This document shows, piece by piece, positions 9,430 to 18,792 of a DNA stretch of 64,000 nucleotides. The stretch lies in assembly GCA_022448945.1 (NCBI GenBank), contig JAKVCV010000017.1, positions 60,710 to 124,709 of the forward strand. The letters are read 5' to 3'. Origin of the DNA: Saprospiraceae bacterium (GTDB lineage: Bacteria; Bacteroidota; Bacteroidia; Chitinophagales; Saprospiraceae). The position numbers and the translations under genes were made by a program. Positions within the stretch are counted from its first letter, which is position 1. Every line of letters starts with the position of its first letter. Under the pieces are notes generated by a model that saw only the letters and a list, made by a program, of their open reading frames with translations, made no database searches and was not told where the DNA came from.

Positions 9430-10575
9430 TTAATTCACTATTAGTTTTTTTACAAACATATGGTTTTTAGTAACAACTTTGAACATATACACTCCCCTAT
9501 CAATATCATCTAAATAAATTTGAAAGTTATTAGAATTATCTCCAGTGATTTGTTTGTACTGACGAACTAATTGCCCAGATATGCTAAATAAGAATAAATC
9601 AATTGAACCCGAATGGTCAACCTTAATAGTAAGATTGGTTGAACCCGAAAATGGATTGGGGTACATACGTATTTTATCAGAAATATAGTTTTCTTTGATT
9701 TGCCTAATTGGGGTAACAGTACATGCAGCATCATTCATAATATCACGAATAGTACTTGTCTGAATTGAATCTGAGATAAAATTAAACCATTGTAATGTAG
9801 CAGCCCTTTTTAACATGTTATTTGAAAAATTATTAGCGTGGGTTATTAAACCTGTACAATAATTATTGCCATAGTTGTTAAACTGAGCCATAGCATAATT
9901 AACAGAAGTATTATTAACATTTGCATAGGTTAAACCACAAACTTGAAAACCGTTATGATTATAAACACTAATTGTACTAAATACATCAGTATGATCATAA
10001 TTTAAACCCTCCGCTCTATAAATTAAACCTGATGGCCAGTCATATTCCTCAGCAATACCACCAGTAGTTAAGGTTTCCGAACCTGCAATAGGTCTCATGT
10101 AAGCTAAAAAATCATCCATGTCACCAATCTTGTCTAAGGAATCAAGACCAGCTTGAGCGATTTCTATATTAGAAGCATTTGTGTAACCATCCCAGGTTAA
10201 AGGATTTGCTGCCGACAATCCGTGGTGATGAGCACCAATTTCGTGGCCCTGTAACTGCCATAAGGCTAATTGATTTGCTTTTGATGAATTACTATAAACA
10301 GAATCAGCCCATGGTGGTGTCAACATTATGGTAAGGGGAATATTATATGCGTTTGCAGAATCTACAATTTCTACAAGATAAGACCAATTTGGAGAGTGAG
10401 GAGGATCACAATGAACCGTAAAAAATGATTTGCCGACCTGAGCAGAAACATTCAAAAAAGATACAGAAATAAAGAATATAATAATAAGTAAAAAATTAAT
10501 AATGTTTCTATATGACGATAATTTAGTATCAAAAAAGGGGAAATATTTAAAATTAGAAAAGGGTCCTTCTTTCAT
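9430..10575 (-). CDS. Secreted polysaccharide-deacetylase-like protein with T9SS type A sorting domain
   Basis: A 381-residue secreted protein. A hydrophobic leader ends in SVSFLNVSAQ (about 24-46); the catalytic-like part starts FFTVHCDPPH. HEIGAHHHG at 111-119 matches the metal-binding second motif of NodB-type polysaccharide deacetylases, and SYLVEIVDSANAYNIPLTIMLTPPW fits the preceding barrel strand. The last 78 residues (from about 304, MYPNPFSG, to VKKLIVN) form a typical T9SS type A C-terminal sorting domain, so the protein should be exported by T9SS and attached to or released from the cell surface. Activity on a glycan is likely by family, but the first Asp motif is atypical and the substrate is unknown. 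Confidence 0.78.
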   Translation of the reverse strand: MKEGPFSNFKYFPFFDTKLSSYRNIINFLLIIIFFISVSFLNVSAQVGKSFFTVHCDPPHSPNWSYLVEIVDSANAYNIPLTIMLTPPWADSVYSNSSKANQLALWQLQGHEIGAHHHGLSAANPLTWDGYTNASNIEIAQAGLDSLDKIGDMDDFLAYMRPIAGSETLTTGGIAEEYDWPSGLIYRAEGLNYDHTDVFSTISVYNHNGFQVCGLTYANVNNTSVNYAMAQFNNYGNNYCTGLITHANNFSNNMLKRAATLQWFNFISDSIQTSTIRDIMNDAACTVTPIRQIKENYISDKIRMYPNPFSGSTNLTIKVDHSGSIDLFLFSISGQLVRQYKQITGDNSNNFQIYLDDIDRGVYMFKVVTKNHMFVKKLIVN

Positions 10576-10741
10576 AACTTACATATTGAAAATTATTAAT
10601 AAAAAGTAAAAAACTGATCTTATATTAAGATAAGCTATTTATTACACAAAAAACAAAATATCAATAATTAATATACATAATAAGCAACCATCGAAGAAGT
10701 GTGTATCGAACTAATAGAATTGAATATTTTTGTTTCTTTTC

Positions 10742-10772
10742 TTGCTTTTTAAAACAATTTGTTTTATTTTTG
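10742..10772 (+). promoter_or_regulatory. Putative promoter of the glucosaminidase gene
   Basis: TTG at 10742-10744 and TATTTTTG at 10765-10772 are spaced by 20 nt and fit the Bacteroidota -33/-7 pattern, with CTTG in place of TTTG. A second TATTTTTG at 10725-10732 lacks a matching -33 element. The leader would be about 60 nt. Confidence 0.4.
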
Positions 10773-10841
10773 GTTTTGAACGTTACTTTATAATTATAAG
10801 TTATGCATAATTTTATCTAATCCTCTACTATTATATTAGTT

Positions 10842-11768
10842 ATGAAAACCATAATTAGCAACATACCAATAGGAATCAAACAAGCTTCAGAAGCGTATCT
10901 AAATAAATTTAAAGAATATGTAAAACAAATTGGTACAAGAGTTCTTATCTTTTCCTTAATTGCCCTAATTTTGAATCAGAAAGAATTTAGTTTCCACTTT
11001 ACAATTGGCAATTCTAATAATAAATTAGAAAATAAAAATTATACCCCATTAAAAAATAATATCTCAACTGACCCAAACTCAACTAAAGAATCTGCCATTC
11101 GTACATCCAATATCAATCCTAATGAAAAAAAGTGGTGGCAATCAATTCGAGATGAAAAAGAAGATATCCGATTAAAGTTTAACCTTGGGAATTCTGCTAC
11201 TGCTGTTTCGAACGTTCTGAGTCCGAAACAACAAAAAGAAGCTGCTAAATTTTCAAACTTAGGGTTTCTACTGAACCCTGATTTTGCACGAAAACATAAA
11301 ATTGACCCTGCAATTGTAGCAAGTAAAAACCGAACTTGTTTTGATTATATTGCTAAATACAGTTCAACTGCACAAGAAGAAGCTGCTATATTTAATATTC
11401 CTGCAAGTATAACTTTAGCACAAGGCCTGCTTGAAAGTAATGTTGGCAAAAGCGCATTAGCAGTTAAAGAAAATAACCATTTTGGCATTAAATGCCGAAA
11501 AAAATGTCTTGGCTGCCGTTGTGCCAACTATACAGATGACAGTCGTTACGATATGTTTAGAATCTTTAATTCTGCTTGGGAAAGTTATAGAGAACACAGT
11601 AAATTACTTTCAACAAAACGTTACAAACATTTAACCAAACTAAAACTTACAGATTATAGACAATGGGCAATTGGACTTCAAAACGCAGGGTATGCTACTG
11701 ATAAAAAATATGCTATCAAATTAATTGAAATCATCGAAAAGTTAAAATTGTACCGATTCGATCAATAA
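10842..11768 (+). CDS. Membrane-anchored N-acetylglucosaminidase (GH73-type peptidoglycan hydrolase)
   Basis: A 308-residue protein. One hydrophobic segment at about 33-45 (VLIFSLIALILNQ) probably anchors it with the bulk in the periplasm. A polar linker rich in Asn, Lys and Ser follows. The glucosaminidase domain occupies about 165-308: ITLAQGLLESNVGKSALA contains the catalytic Glu, followed by NNHFGIKC, a Cys cluster (CRKKCLGCRC), FNSAWESYREHSKLL, YRQWAIGLQNAGYATD and YAIKLIEII. The enzyme should cleave glycan strands of peptidoglycan during growth or division. The Cys cluster inserted after the FGIKC motif may form disulfides in the periplasm. It has its own putative promoter. Confidence 0.87.
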   Translation: MKTIISNIPIGIKQASEAYLNKFKEYVKQIGTRVLIFSLIALILNQKEFSFHFTIGNSNNKLENKNYTPLKNNISTDPNSTKESAIRTSNINPNEKKWWQSIRDEKEDIRLKFNLGNSATAVSNVLSPKQQKEAAKFSNLGFLLNPDFARKHKIDPAIVASKNRTCFDYIAKYSSTAQEEAAIFNIPASITLAQGLLESNVGKSALAVKENNHFGIKCRKKCLGCRCANYTDDSRYDMFRIFNSAWESYREHSKLLSTKRYKHLTKLKLTDYRQWAIGLQNAGYATDKKYAIKLIEIIEKLKLYRFDQ

Positions 11769-11899
11769 GCTTTAACAGACACTCCAATACTAAGGTTTTC
11801 TGTCTTGTTTTCTTCAGGAATTTCATAATCCTTTAATTCAAAAATTAACTGTATAATATTCACAACTCAAAAAGCAATATTCAAAATGAGAAAGATTCT

Positions 11900-11907
11900 T
11901 ATCTTTG
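11900..11907 (+). promoter_or_regulatory. Putative -7 element upstream of rlmN
   Basis: TATCTTTG matches the Bacteroidota -7 box TAnnTTTG and lies about 20 nt before the rlmN start. No TTTG is visible at the expected -33 position, so this is a partial match. Confidence 0.3.
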
Positions 11908-11928
11908 TGAACACAAAGGAAATTGGAG

Positions 11929-12978
11929 ATGACAAAAAAAGATATCAGAAGCCTTCACTTAGATGATTTATTACAATACTTTTCAAGTATTGGTGAGCCT
12001 AGTTTCAGAGCCAAACAAGTTTTTGAATGGTTATGGAAAAAAAACGCCTATTCTTTTGAAGCAATGACAAATCTTTCTAAGAAACTTAGAGAGACACTTA
12101 GTGCCTCTTTTGTAATCCTACCGATTCAAGAAGATCTAACGCAGTACAGTTCTGATGGCACGCTCAAATCCCGTTTTAAATTGCACGATGGACACATGAT
12201 AGAATCTGTACTAATACCTGTACCAGCCCAAAACAGGTATACAGTCTGCATTTCTTCACAAGTTGGCTGTAGTCTAAGTTGTAAATTTTGTGCAACTGGT
12301 CAGATGAATAGAATCCGAAACCTTACTGCTGCTGAAATTTATGATCAGGTTGTTAATGTGAATAAAAAATGTTTAGAACACTTCAAGCACAATATTACAA
12401 ATGTTGTATATATGGGCATGGGAGAGCCATTACTTGCATATAAACCCGTAATGCAAAGCATTCAGCTACTTACTTCAAAAAACGGGATGAATATGTCGCC
12501 CAGACGGATTACAGTTAGTACAGCAGGTATTTCTAAAATGATAAAAAAACTTGCTGATGATGGAAGCCGAGTCAATTTAGCCCTTTCTCTTCATGCTGCA
12601 GATGACATTAAAAGGAACTCTATTATGGCCATAAACGAAAGCAATAATCTTTCAACATTAACTGAAGCATTATGCTATTTTTACAAAAACACTAAGGATA
12701 ATAAAATAACATTTGAATATATTTCTTTTGATGGGTTCAACGATAGTATTGAAGATGCTAAAAACCTATTAAAATTATGCAGAAAAGTTCCTACAGCAAA
12801 AGTAAATATAATAGAATATAATCCTGTAAGTGGTGTTGATTTTATAAAATCAGAGGAAGATAAAATTGATGCTTTTGCTAACTTTCTACGTCAAAATGGT
12901 GTATCAATAACATTAAGACGTTCAAGAGGGAAAGACATTGATGCTGCTTGTGGACAATTAGCAAACAAAGAGAACTAG
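11929..12978 (+). CDS. rlmN: Dual-specificity 23S rRNA/tRNA methyltransferase RlmN
   Basis: A 349-residue radical SAM enzyme that makes 2-methyladenosine at 23S rRNA A2503 and tRNA A37. The CxxxCxxC iron-sulfur motif is CSLSCKFC; it is followed by ATGQMN. VVYMGMGEPLLAY, RRITVSTAGI and LALSLHAADD are characteristic. The C-terminal RSRGKDIDAACGQL carries the conserved Cys that forms the methyl-transfer intermediate. I chose ATG 11929, two codons after a possible TTG. AAAGG and GGAG lie just upstream, an unusually clear ribosome-binding region for this sequence. The next gene starts 6 nt after the stop, suggesting co-transcription. Confidence 0.96.
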   Translation: MTKKDIRSLHLDDLLQYFSSIGEPSFRAKQVFEWLWKKNAYSFEAMTNLSKKLRETLSASFVILPIQEDLTQYSSDGTLKSRFKLHDGHMIESVLIPVPAQNRYTVCISSQVGCSLSCKFCATGQMNRIRNLTAAEIYDQVVNVNKKCLEHFKHNITNVVYMGMGEPLLAYKPVMQSIQLLTSKNGMNMSPRRITVSTAGISKMIKKLADDGSRVNLALSLHAADDIKRNSIMAINESNNLSTLTEALCYFYKNTKDNKITFEYISFDGFNDSIEDAKNLLKLCRKVPTAKVNIIEYNPVSGVDFIKSEEDKIDAFANFLRQNGVSITLRRSRGKDIDAACGQLANKEN

Positions 12979-12983
12979 ACAAT

Positions 12984-13790
12984 ATGTTACATTTGTTGAA
13001 ATTAGAATGGAAAAAGCTTTATCCTAACAGAGCCTTCAAAATTATAACCATTTTATATATCGTTTTACTACCACTACTTTTTTTTACTGTCAAATCAGGT
13101 ACAAAACCAAATGCAACGAGTCAATTAAACATTATTGAACCCTTATATAAATTTCCGCTTATCTGGGAAAGTATGGCGTATTGGGCAAGCTGGCTTGTAT
13201 TTTTTTTACTAGTTTATTTATCTGTATGGATTGTTACTTCTGAATACAATTCAAAAACATTACGCCAAAATATAATTACTGGTTTGTCCCGCAAAGATTT
13301 GTTAGCAGCCAAATATTTGCTTATAGCATCTTTAGCCGCATTTGCAACTATATATATGTCTATTAATGCTTTTATTATAGGCTATATATCTGGGGGATAT
13401 GGTGATCCCTGGGGGAATGAAATAACTGCAATTGGAAGGTTTTTTGTGCAAACAATATTTTATATGAATTTTGCCTTTATGCTCGCAATTATTTTCAAAA
13501 AAAGTGGTCTATCAATGATTATCTTTTTTGCTTATGTTATGATAATAGAACGAATTATTCGTTACCTAATCTTCTTAAATATATTTGAAAATCTTAGGGC
13601 TGGAAGTTATTTACCCGCATCTGTGGCTTGGGATGTCATTCCAATGTATATGGTAAAACATGTACCTAACTTTAATAGCGAAGTAGCAAATATTATCCTC
13701 CCATATGATATAGCTATTGGTTTAACAATCCTATATAGTTGTCTTTTTGTTATAATTTCTGTGTTTGTAATGCTTAGAAGAGATCTATAA
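12984..13790 (+). CDS. ABC-2 type transporter permease
   Basis: A 268-residue inner-membrane protein starting at ATG 12984, 6 nt after rlmN. A TTG inside rlmN would add 12 residues without family support. It has six predicted membrane segments, with an N-terminal amphipathic stretch (MLHLLKLEWKKLYPNRAFKI) typical of ABC-2 permeases. SEYNSKTLRQNIITGLSRKDLLAAKYLL is the conserved cytoplasmic coupling region seen in this superfamily (xEYxxxTxRxxxxxGxSR). The partner ATPase is not adjacent, so it must be encoded elsewhere. The exported substrate is unknown. A strong terminator follows directly. Confidence 0.82.
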   Translation: MLHLLKLEWKKLYPNRAFKIITILYIVLLPLLFFTVKSGTKPNATSQLNIIEPLYKFPLIWESMAYWASWLVFFLLVYLSVWIVTSEYNSKTLRQNIITGLSRKDLLAAKYLLIASLAAFATIYMSINAFIIGYISGGYGDPWGNEITAIGRFFVQTIFYMNFAFMLAIIFKKSGLSMIIFFAYVMIIERIIRYLIFLNIFENLRAGSYLPASVAWDVIPMYMVKHVPNFNSEVANIILPYDIAIGLTILYSCLFVIISVFVMLRRDL

Positions 13791-13794
13791 TTAC

Positions 13795-13828
13795 AAAAAG
13801 AGCACCTTTTTACAAAAGTGCTCTTTTT
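13795..13828. terminator. Intrinsic terminator between convergent genes
   Basis: Arms 13795-13805 (AAAAAGAGCAC) and 13818-13828 pair perfectly. The stem can extend inward past a bulged C through CTTTT and AAAAG. Flanking A and T runs allow termination for both the ABC permease gene and the response-regulator gene. Confidence 0.88.
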
Positions 13829-13851
13829 TTTAAATTGATTTTAAAATATTA

Positions 13852-14568
13852 TTAAACAGCCTGCGCTTCTGTTACTCTTAATTGAAACCCATTTCCATGA
13901 ATATTAATAATTTCAATATTACCATCTTGTTTAAGGTACTTACGTAGCTTTGTAACAAATACATCCATACTACGAGCAGTAAAGTAATTATCATCGCCCC
14001 AAATTTCTTTTAGAGCTATACTTCTAGGAAGAATATCATTCATATAAACACAAAACATTCTCAGTAGCTCTGACTCTTTAGGTGATAATTTATCTTTAGT
14101 TTCATCATCCCCATATGTAAGAATTCGCAATGGATAATTGAAATGATATTTACCTATAAAAAATTCTTTAACTTCTTGTTTTTGACGTTCAGGCAATTGA
14201 CTCCTTTTTAAAATTGCTTGAATACGACATAATAACTCTTCAGGTGCAAAAGGTTTAGGTATGTAATCATCTGCACCAGCCTGAAAACCTTTTATGATAT
14301 CGTCTTTCATTGTTTTGGCGGTTAAAAAGACAATAGGTATACTTTGGTTCATCTGACGAATATCTTTTGCTAAAGTGATCCCATCTTTACGTGGCATCAT
14401 TACGTCAAAAATACATAAATCGAATGACCCAGAATTAAACCTGTTCAAGCCCGCTTCACCATCTGTTTCCAAAACAACACTATAATCATTCATTTCTAAA
14501 TAAGAACACAACACATCACCAAAGTTTTTGTCGTCTTCTACTAATAAAATTTTTCCTTTAGTATCCAT
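13852..14568 (-). CDS. OmpR/PhoB family response regulator
   Basis: A 238-residue two-component regulator. The receiver domain (about 5-118) has the acidic pair VEDD, the phosphorylated Asp in CIFDVMMPRKDG, the Thr in FLTAK and the Lys in PKPF. The C-terminal winged helix (about 135-232) shows KLSPKESELLRMFC, RSIALKEIWGDDNYFTARSMDVFVTKLRKYL and HGNGFQL. This resembles the RprY-like regulators common in Bacteroidota. No histidine kinase gene is adjacent, so the partner is unknown. The hybrid kinase at 33-35 kb carries its own receiver and need not pair with it. Confidence 0.93.
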   Translation of the reverse strand: MDTKGKILLVEDDKNFGDVLCSYLEMNDYSVVLETDGEAGLNRFNSGSFDLCIFDVMMPRKDGITLAKDIRQMNQSIPIVFLTAKTMKDDIIKGFQAGADDYIPKPFAPEELLCRIQAILKRSQLPERQKQEVKEFFIGKYHFNYPLRILTYGDDETKDKLSPKESELLRMFCVYMNDILPRSIALKEIWGDDNYFTARSMDVFVTKLRKYLKQDGNIEIINIHGNGFQLRVTEAQAV

Positions 14569-14830
14569 AATTATATTATTTTTTAGTTCGCAAATAGTAA
14601 TATTACATTGAGAGAATATGTTAAAATTACTTATTGCCTTCCTATTAGGTAATTGTTAAAAAATTAATGGCAAAAGAAGTCTTAAATTTCCCCAAAGACT
14701 CATTTAATATCTTTAGAACGTTAAAATTGTGCCAAAACACAAAAAAACCACATTTAAATTACTTTTTTTCCTTAATTTTTTTATAAATGTTCACTTCTGA
14801 TGAAATAATCAATAAAAAAATGTTCAAAAA

Positions 14831-15262
14831 ATGAGAATTAAAATAAAAGAATTCGATCATTATATATACAGTACTAGAATAAAAGTTCGTGTCACTGACC
14901 TGAATTACGGCAATCATCTTTCGAATGAAATGATGTTAACATATGCTCAACAAGCCAGAGTAGATTTTCTTAATAGTTTGGGTTATGGTGAACTAACCTT
15001 AGCTGGAAAAGGAATAATTATGACAGATGCAGCAGTAATTTACAAAGCAGAAGTACATGCTGCAGATCAATTAAAAATTGAACTAACAATAGATGAACTA
15101 ACAAATATAGGGTTTGATATTTATTACAAAATAAGTAATATTACATCCGAAACAGTAGTAGCTAATGTAAAAACCGGGATTCTGTGTTTTGATTACAATA
15201 CAAAAAAGATATCACCAATACCCGAGGAAGTAGTCAAAAAGTTAAAACCACTAATTACATGA
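14831..15262 (+). CDS. Acyl-CoA thioesterase, hotdog fold (4HBT family)
   Basis: A 143-residue hotdog-fold protein hydrolysing acyl-CoA thioesters in the cytoplasm. The N-terminal strand-helix pattern (TRIKVRVTDLNYGNHLSNEMMLTYAQQARVDFL) contains the Asp and NH residues of the 4-hydroxybenzoyl-CoA thioesterase-type active site. ADQLKIELTIDELTNIGFDIYYKI and VANVKTGILCFDY form the later strands. Its stop overlaps the start of the next gene by four bases (ATGA), so the two are translationally coupled. The acyl substrate cannot be told from sequence. Confidence 0.82.
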   Translation: MRIKIKEFDHYIYSTRIKVRVTDLNYGNHLSNEMMLTYAQQARVDFLNSLGYGELTLAGKGIIMTDAAVIYKAEVHAADQLKIELTIDELTNIGFDIYYKISNITSETVVANVKTGILCFDYNTKKISPIPEEVVKKLKPLIT

Positions 15263-15969
15263 AACAAATCAATCACCCCGAAATTGGGCTAATAACATTC
15301 AAAAAAAACAAAAGGTCTAGAAGAATCACATTAAGAGTAAAACCAAATGGTCATGTTACAGTGAGCTTGCCTATGCTAAGTTCTTATTACGAAGCAAAAC
15401 GAATATTATTTAAAAACATAAATTGGATAAAAAAACAGCAAAAAAAATATTCTGAAAAAAGTGAACTAAACAAATTAACTTATAACAGTTCATTTAAAGT
15501 TCGTCATAAGACCTTAACAATTTTACCTACTAATCAATTAAACCTGGCATTAAAAATCAAAGAAAACAATATTGAAATCGAAGTACCTGTTGTTTGGGAC
15601 CTAGATCAAAACAATTCACAATCAAAAATTCAGGATGCCATAATAAAAGCCCTTAGGGTTGAAAGCAAAAATTATCTGCCTCAACACACAAGATCAATTG
15701 CAAAACAAAATGGAATTAAAATAAATGACATTCGAATAAAAAAAATAAAATCCAGATGGGGCAGTTGTTCAATCAAAAAGAACATTAACTTATCACTTTA
15801 TTTAATGCTATTACCAGATGAGTTAATAGATTATGTAATTTATCACGAACTAGCGCATATTAAACATCAAAACCATAGCGCAAAGTTCTGGCAACATCTT
15901 GAAGATCTATATCCTGGCGCCAAGGAGCTAGATAAAAAAATGAAAAAATATCATATCCCATTTGCTTAG
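15259..15969 (+). CDS. YgjP-like (DUF45/M48-type) zinc metallopeptidase
   Basis: A 236-residue protein of the YgjP/DUF45 family. The zinc-binding motif HELAH is in YVIYHELAHIKHQNHSAKFW, and the family signature SRWGSCS lies about 40 residues before it (KIKSRWGSCSIKKNINLSLYL). The N-terminus is rich in Lys and Arg (TFKKNKRSRRITLRVKPNG). These proteins are often encoded near restriction or housekeeping genes, and their substrate is unknown. It overlaps the thioesterase gene by four bases and ends five bases before the convergent trans-sulfuration gene, so no terminator is visible here. Family is firm, function is not. Confidence 0.85.
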   Translation: MKQINHPEIGLITFKKNKRSRRITLRVKPNGHVTVSLPMLSSYYEAKRILFKNINWIKKQQKKYSEKSELNKLTYNSSFKVRHKTLTILPTNQLNLALKIKENNIEIEVPVVWDLDQNNSQSKIQDAIIKALRVESKNYLPQHTRSIAKQNGIKINDIRIKKIKSRWGSCSIKKNINLSLYLMLLPDELIDYVIYHELAHIKHQNHSAKFWQHLEDLYPGAKELDKKMKKYHIPFA

Positions 15970-15974
15970 ATTCA

Positions 15975-17117
15975 TTATCCATCCAAAGCATCACTGAGAT
16001 CCTTGATCAAATCATCTACATCTTCAACACCTACACTTAAACGAATTAGAGAATCTGTTAACCCAACAGCAAGTCTTTCTTCACGAGGAATTGCAGCATG
16101 AGTCATTGTTGCTGGGTGTCCAATTAATGATTCAACACCACCCAAAGATTCTGCACAAGTGAAATAATGTGTGCGCTCCAAAACCTTAACTGCTGCTTCG
16201 GTAGTATCATCATACAAAGTAAAAGAAATCATAGCACCAAAATCGCTCATTTGATCTTTGGCAATATGATGCCCTTTATGCGTTTCAATTCCAGGATAAT
16301 AAACATTTTTAACTTTATTATGTGCAAGTAAAAAATCTGTAATTACAGCAGCATTCTCACATCCTCTTTGCACCCGAAGATGAAGTGTTTTTATGCCTCT
16401 GAGCAAAAGGAAACAATCTTGCGGCCCCGGTATAGCTCCTACTGAATTTTGTATAAAGTATAACTCTTCAGCTAATGCATCATCATTACAAATAAGGGCA
16501 CCATGTACCACATCTGAGTGACCTCCTATATATTTTGTTGCAGAATGCATAACAATATCCGCACCTAAATCAAGCGGGGTTTGAAGGTATGGAGTGGCAA
16601 AAGTATTGTCCACACAAGTACGAATACCATGTTTTTGGGCAATTTCACAAACAGCTTTAATGTCTATAATATTCAACATTGGGTTTGTAGGTGTTTCAAT
16701 CCAAATCAGCTTTGTGTTTTTATTTATAAAACGTTCCAAATCCATTGGATCATCCATTCCTATAAAATGAGTTTTAATACCAAAGCGTTCAAATATTTTG
16801 GTAAACAAGCGATATGTACCTCCATATAAATCATTCGTAGAAATCACTTCATCTCCAGGATTTAAGGTCTGTAAAAGGGTGTTAATCGCAGCAAGCCCAC
16901 TTCCAAAACACAAACCATGTTTCCCATTTTCAAGTGCTGCTAAATTCTTTTCCAATACCTGTCGTGTTGGGTTTTGAGTTCGGGAATATTCAAAACCTTT
17001 ATGCTTACCAGGTGATTCCTGAGCATAAGTAGAGGTCTGATAAATAGGTGTCATTATTGCTCCTGTAGTTAGGTCTGGCTCAATGCCTGCGTGAATTACT
17101 TTAGTTCCGAATTTCAT
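15975..17117 (-). CDS. Trans-sulfuration PLP enzyme (cystathionine gamma-synthase / gamma-lyase group)
   Basis: A 380-residue cytoplasmic PLP enzyme of the Cys/Met metabolism family. The Schiff-base Lys lies in SATKYIGGHSDVVHGAL. PIYQTSTYAQESPGKHKGFEYSRTQNPTR, DLYGGTYRLF and LIRLSVGVEDVDDLI are family hallmarks. The last two are common in both cystathionine gamma-synthase (MetB) and cystathionine beta/gamma-lyase (MetC/CTH), which cannot be separated by eye. It makes or cleaves cystathionine in methionine-cysteine interconversion. It is followed on the minus-strand map by the DUF1015 gene upstream (85 bp gap), possibly one transcript. Confidence 0.88.
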   Translation of the reverse strand: MKFGTKVIHAGIEPDLTTGAIMTPIYQTSTYAQESPGKHKGFEYSRTQNPTRQVLEKNLAALENGKHGLCFGSGLAAINTLLQTLNPGDEVISTNDLYGGTYRLFTKIFERFGIKTHFIGMDDPMDLERFINKNTKLIWIETPTNPMLNIIDIKAVCEIAQKHGIRTCVDNTFATPYLQTPLDLGADIVMHSATKYIGGHSDVVHGALICNDDALAEELYFIQNSVGAIPGPQDCFLLLRGIKTLHLRVQRGCENAAVITDFLLAHNKVKNVYYPGIETHKGHHIAKDQMSDFGAMISFTLYDDTTEAAVKVLERTHYFTCAESLGGVESLIGHPATMTHAAIPREERLAVGLTDSLIRLSVGVEDVDDLIKDLSDALDG

Positions 17118-17201
17118 ACTTTATTATCTTATTATTTTACTATTAAAACATTATTTTAAAACAATATCGAAAATCAAAAAATTATATTTGAATCTCTTTA
17201 A

Positions 17202-18341
17202 TTATTCTTTTATCACTTCTTTATATAAATATGCCATAAACCCATTTCGCATTCTTGGTTCGATCCATGTCGACTTAGGAGGCAGATAATCTCCTTGGTC
17301 AGAAATTTTAATTAAATCTTCTAGAGCAACCGGATACAAATTAAAAGCAACTAATGCCTTCCCTTCTCTTACCCTTCTTGCAAGTCCAAATGCACCTTTA
17401 GGTCCTTCCAAATATTTTATATCTGGTTCAGAACGTACATCCTTAATTTTGAGTATTCCTTCTAAAATATATTTATTTAATATATAGACATCCAATGTTT
17501 CATTAGTTGGAGTATTCTCAGTTGGAATAAACTTATCTTTAAGTCTTAGTTTATACCATTGCTTACCTAAAAACATACCCATTTGATATTTGACAATTGG
17601 ATTGAAGCCCTTAGGAATAGTATTAACATGATAATATTTTTTGATTTTGGTAAGAAATTGGTCTTCTGTAAAACCATGCAAATCAGAAACTAATCTGTTA
17701 TAATTATGAATTTCAATCTCAGATGCAGGAAAATAAGCAACCAACATATAATTCAATTGTTCTTTTGACTTAGGAAGTTTCTTGTTTTCAGAAAGCATGC
17801 GAAACAACAACTCTGAAGTTTTTGCCCTATGATGTCCATCGCACACATAAGATACTTTAACATGTTTTGCAAAAGATTCAGTAATAATCTTAATTCTTGT
17901 TTTGTCTTCTATTTGCCAAAAAATATGTTCTTCATCTTGAAAATTAATGCTAAAAGACGGAGGGGAAGAAACTGTAATTCTTGTTATAATAGCATCTATT
18001 TTCAAAACATTGGGATAAGTCAATAGAATTGGCTTTATCAATGCCTGACGTTCATCAAATAAACGCATCATTTTTGCTTCTTTAGCAGCTAAAGTGTTTT
18101 CATGTTTTTTTATCTTACCATTTATGTAATCCATTATATTTGCACAGGCAATAATGCCTGTATGACTTCTATGTGGTCGTTTTACTCGATATACATACAA
18201 AGCCTTTTCTTTATTTTGCTCATATATCCCATCACTTAAATACAAAGGGAATTTACGTTTAGCAGAGTTAAAGAACTCATCAAAAGAAACAATATCAGTT
18301 AAGTCAGGTAAGGCAGCTCTAAATGGTGAAATTTTTGCCAT
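17202..18341 (-). CDS. DUF1015 family protein
   Basis: A 379-residue protein of the DUF1015 family, soluble, with no signal peptide. The hallmark VCDGHHRAKTS (about 172-182) is present, as are YRVKRPHRSHTGIIACANIMDYINGKIKKHE near the N-terminus and AFNLYPVALEDLIKISDQGDYLPPKSTWIEPRMRNGFM near the C-terminus. In many bacteria this family is encoded beside serine-biosynthesis genes; here the downstream gene is a trans-sulfuration enzyme, which again points to amino-acid metabolism. No catalytic function is established for the family as far as I know. Confidence 0.85.
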   Translation of the reverse strand: MAKISPFRAALPDLTDIVSFDEFFNSAKRKFPLYLSDGIYEQNKEKALYVYRVKRPHRSHTGIIACANIMDYINGKIKKHENTLAAKEAKMMRLFDERQALIKPILLTYPNVLKIDAIITRITVSSPPSFSINFQDEEHIFWQIEDKTRIKIITESFAKHVKVSYVCDGHHRAKTSELLFRMLSENKKLPKSKEQLNYMLVAYFPASEIEIHNYNRLVSDLHGFTEDQFLTKIKKYYHVNTIPKGFNPIVKYQMGMFLGKQWYKLRLKDKFIPTENTPTNETLDVYILNKYILEGILKIKDVRSEPDIKYLEGPKGAFGLARRVREGKALVAFNLYPVALEDLIKISDQGDYLPPKSTWIEPRMRNGFMAYLYKEVIKE

Positions 18342-18792
18342 TTTTATTCATTTTATAATCTGTTAAACCGTAAGATTGTATCTTTAATCAAAATTTATTT
18401 CTGAATATATTGTATTCATAGTACAAAATTATAAATACTATATAAAACGTTTGGAGAAATAAATTACTAAAAGGTTCTGGGATCGTATATTTATTTTTTC
18501 TTTGTATTATGAAATATTGGACACAAGATAAATAAGTTAATTTAAAAAAAAAGTTCCTCACTTGAAATTCAATAGAATATTCTTGGGCTGAAGGTATAGT
18601 TTTTGTAATTTGATTTTTAGGAACAACAACCATCAATATATATTCTATACTGAAAATATAAAAAAATTGATTTTTCATTTGTTACTAATATCCTGATAAG
18701 AAAATTCCAAAAAAACAAACATTTTAATCTAAGAGTTAATCCGAAGCCTTTTACCTTGTTATCCATTAGATAACTATAAATTTTATAGAACT
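18342..18792. other. Intergenic region without a convincing gene
   Basis: This 451-bp divergent spacer separates the DUF1015 gene and the aminotransferase gene. The only long open frame (18388-18678, minus, 96 codons) has a low-complexity Phe/Tyr/Ile-rich translation and no family resemblance, so I do not call it. No clear -33/-7 pair was found for either flanking gene. Confidence 0.5.

Noticed and set aside
18388..18678. A 96-codon minus-strand open frame between the DUF1015 and aminotransferase genes
   Set aside because: Its translation is a low-complexity Phe/Tyr/Ile-rich sequence with no domain or leader pattern, and it fills a spacer where two divergent promoters are expected.
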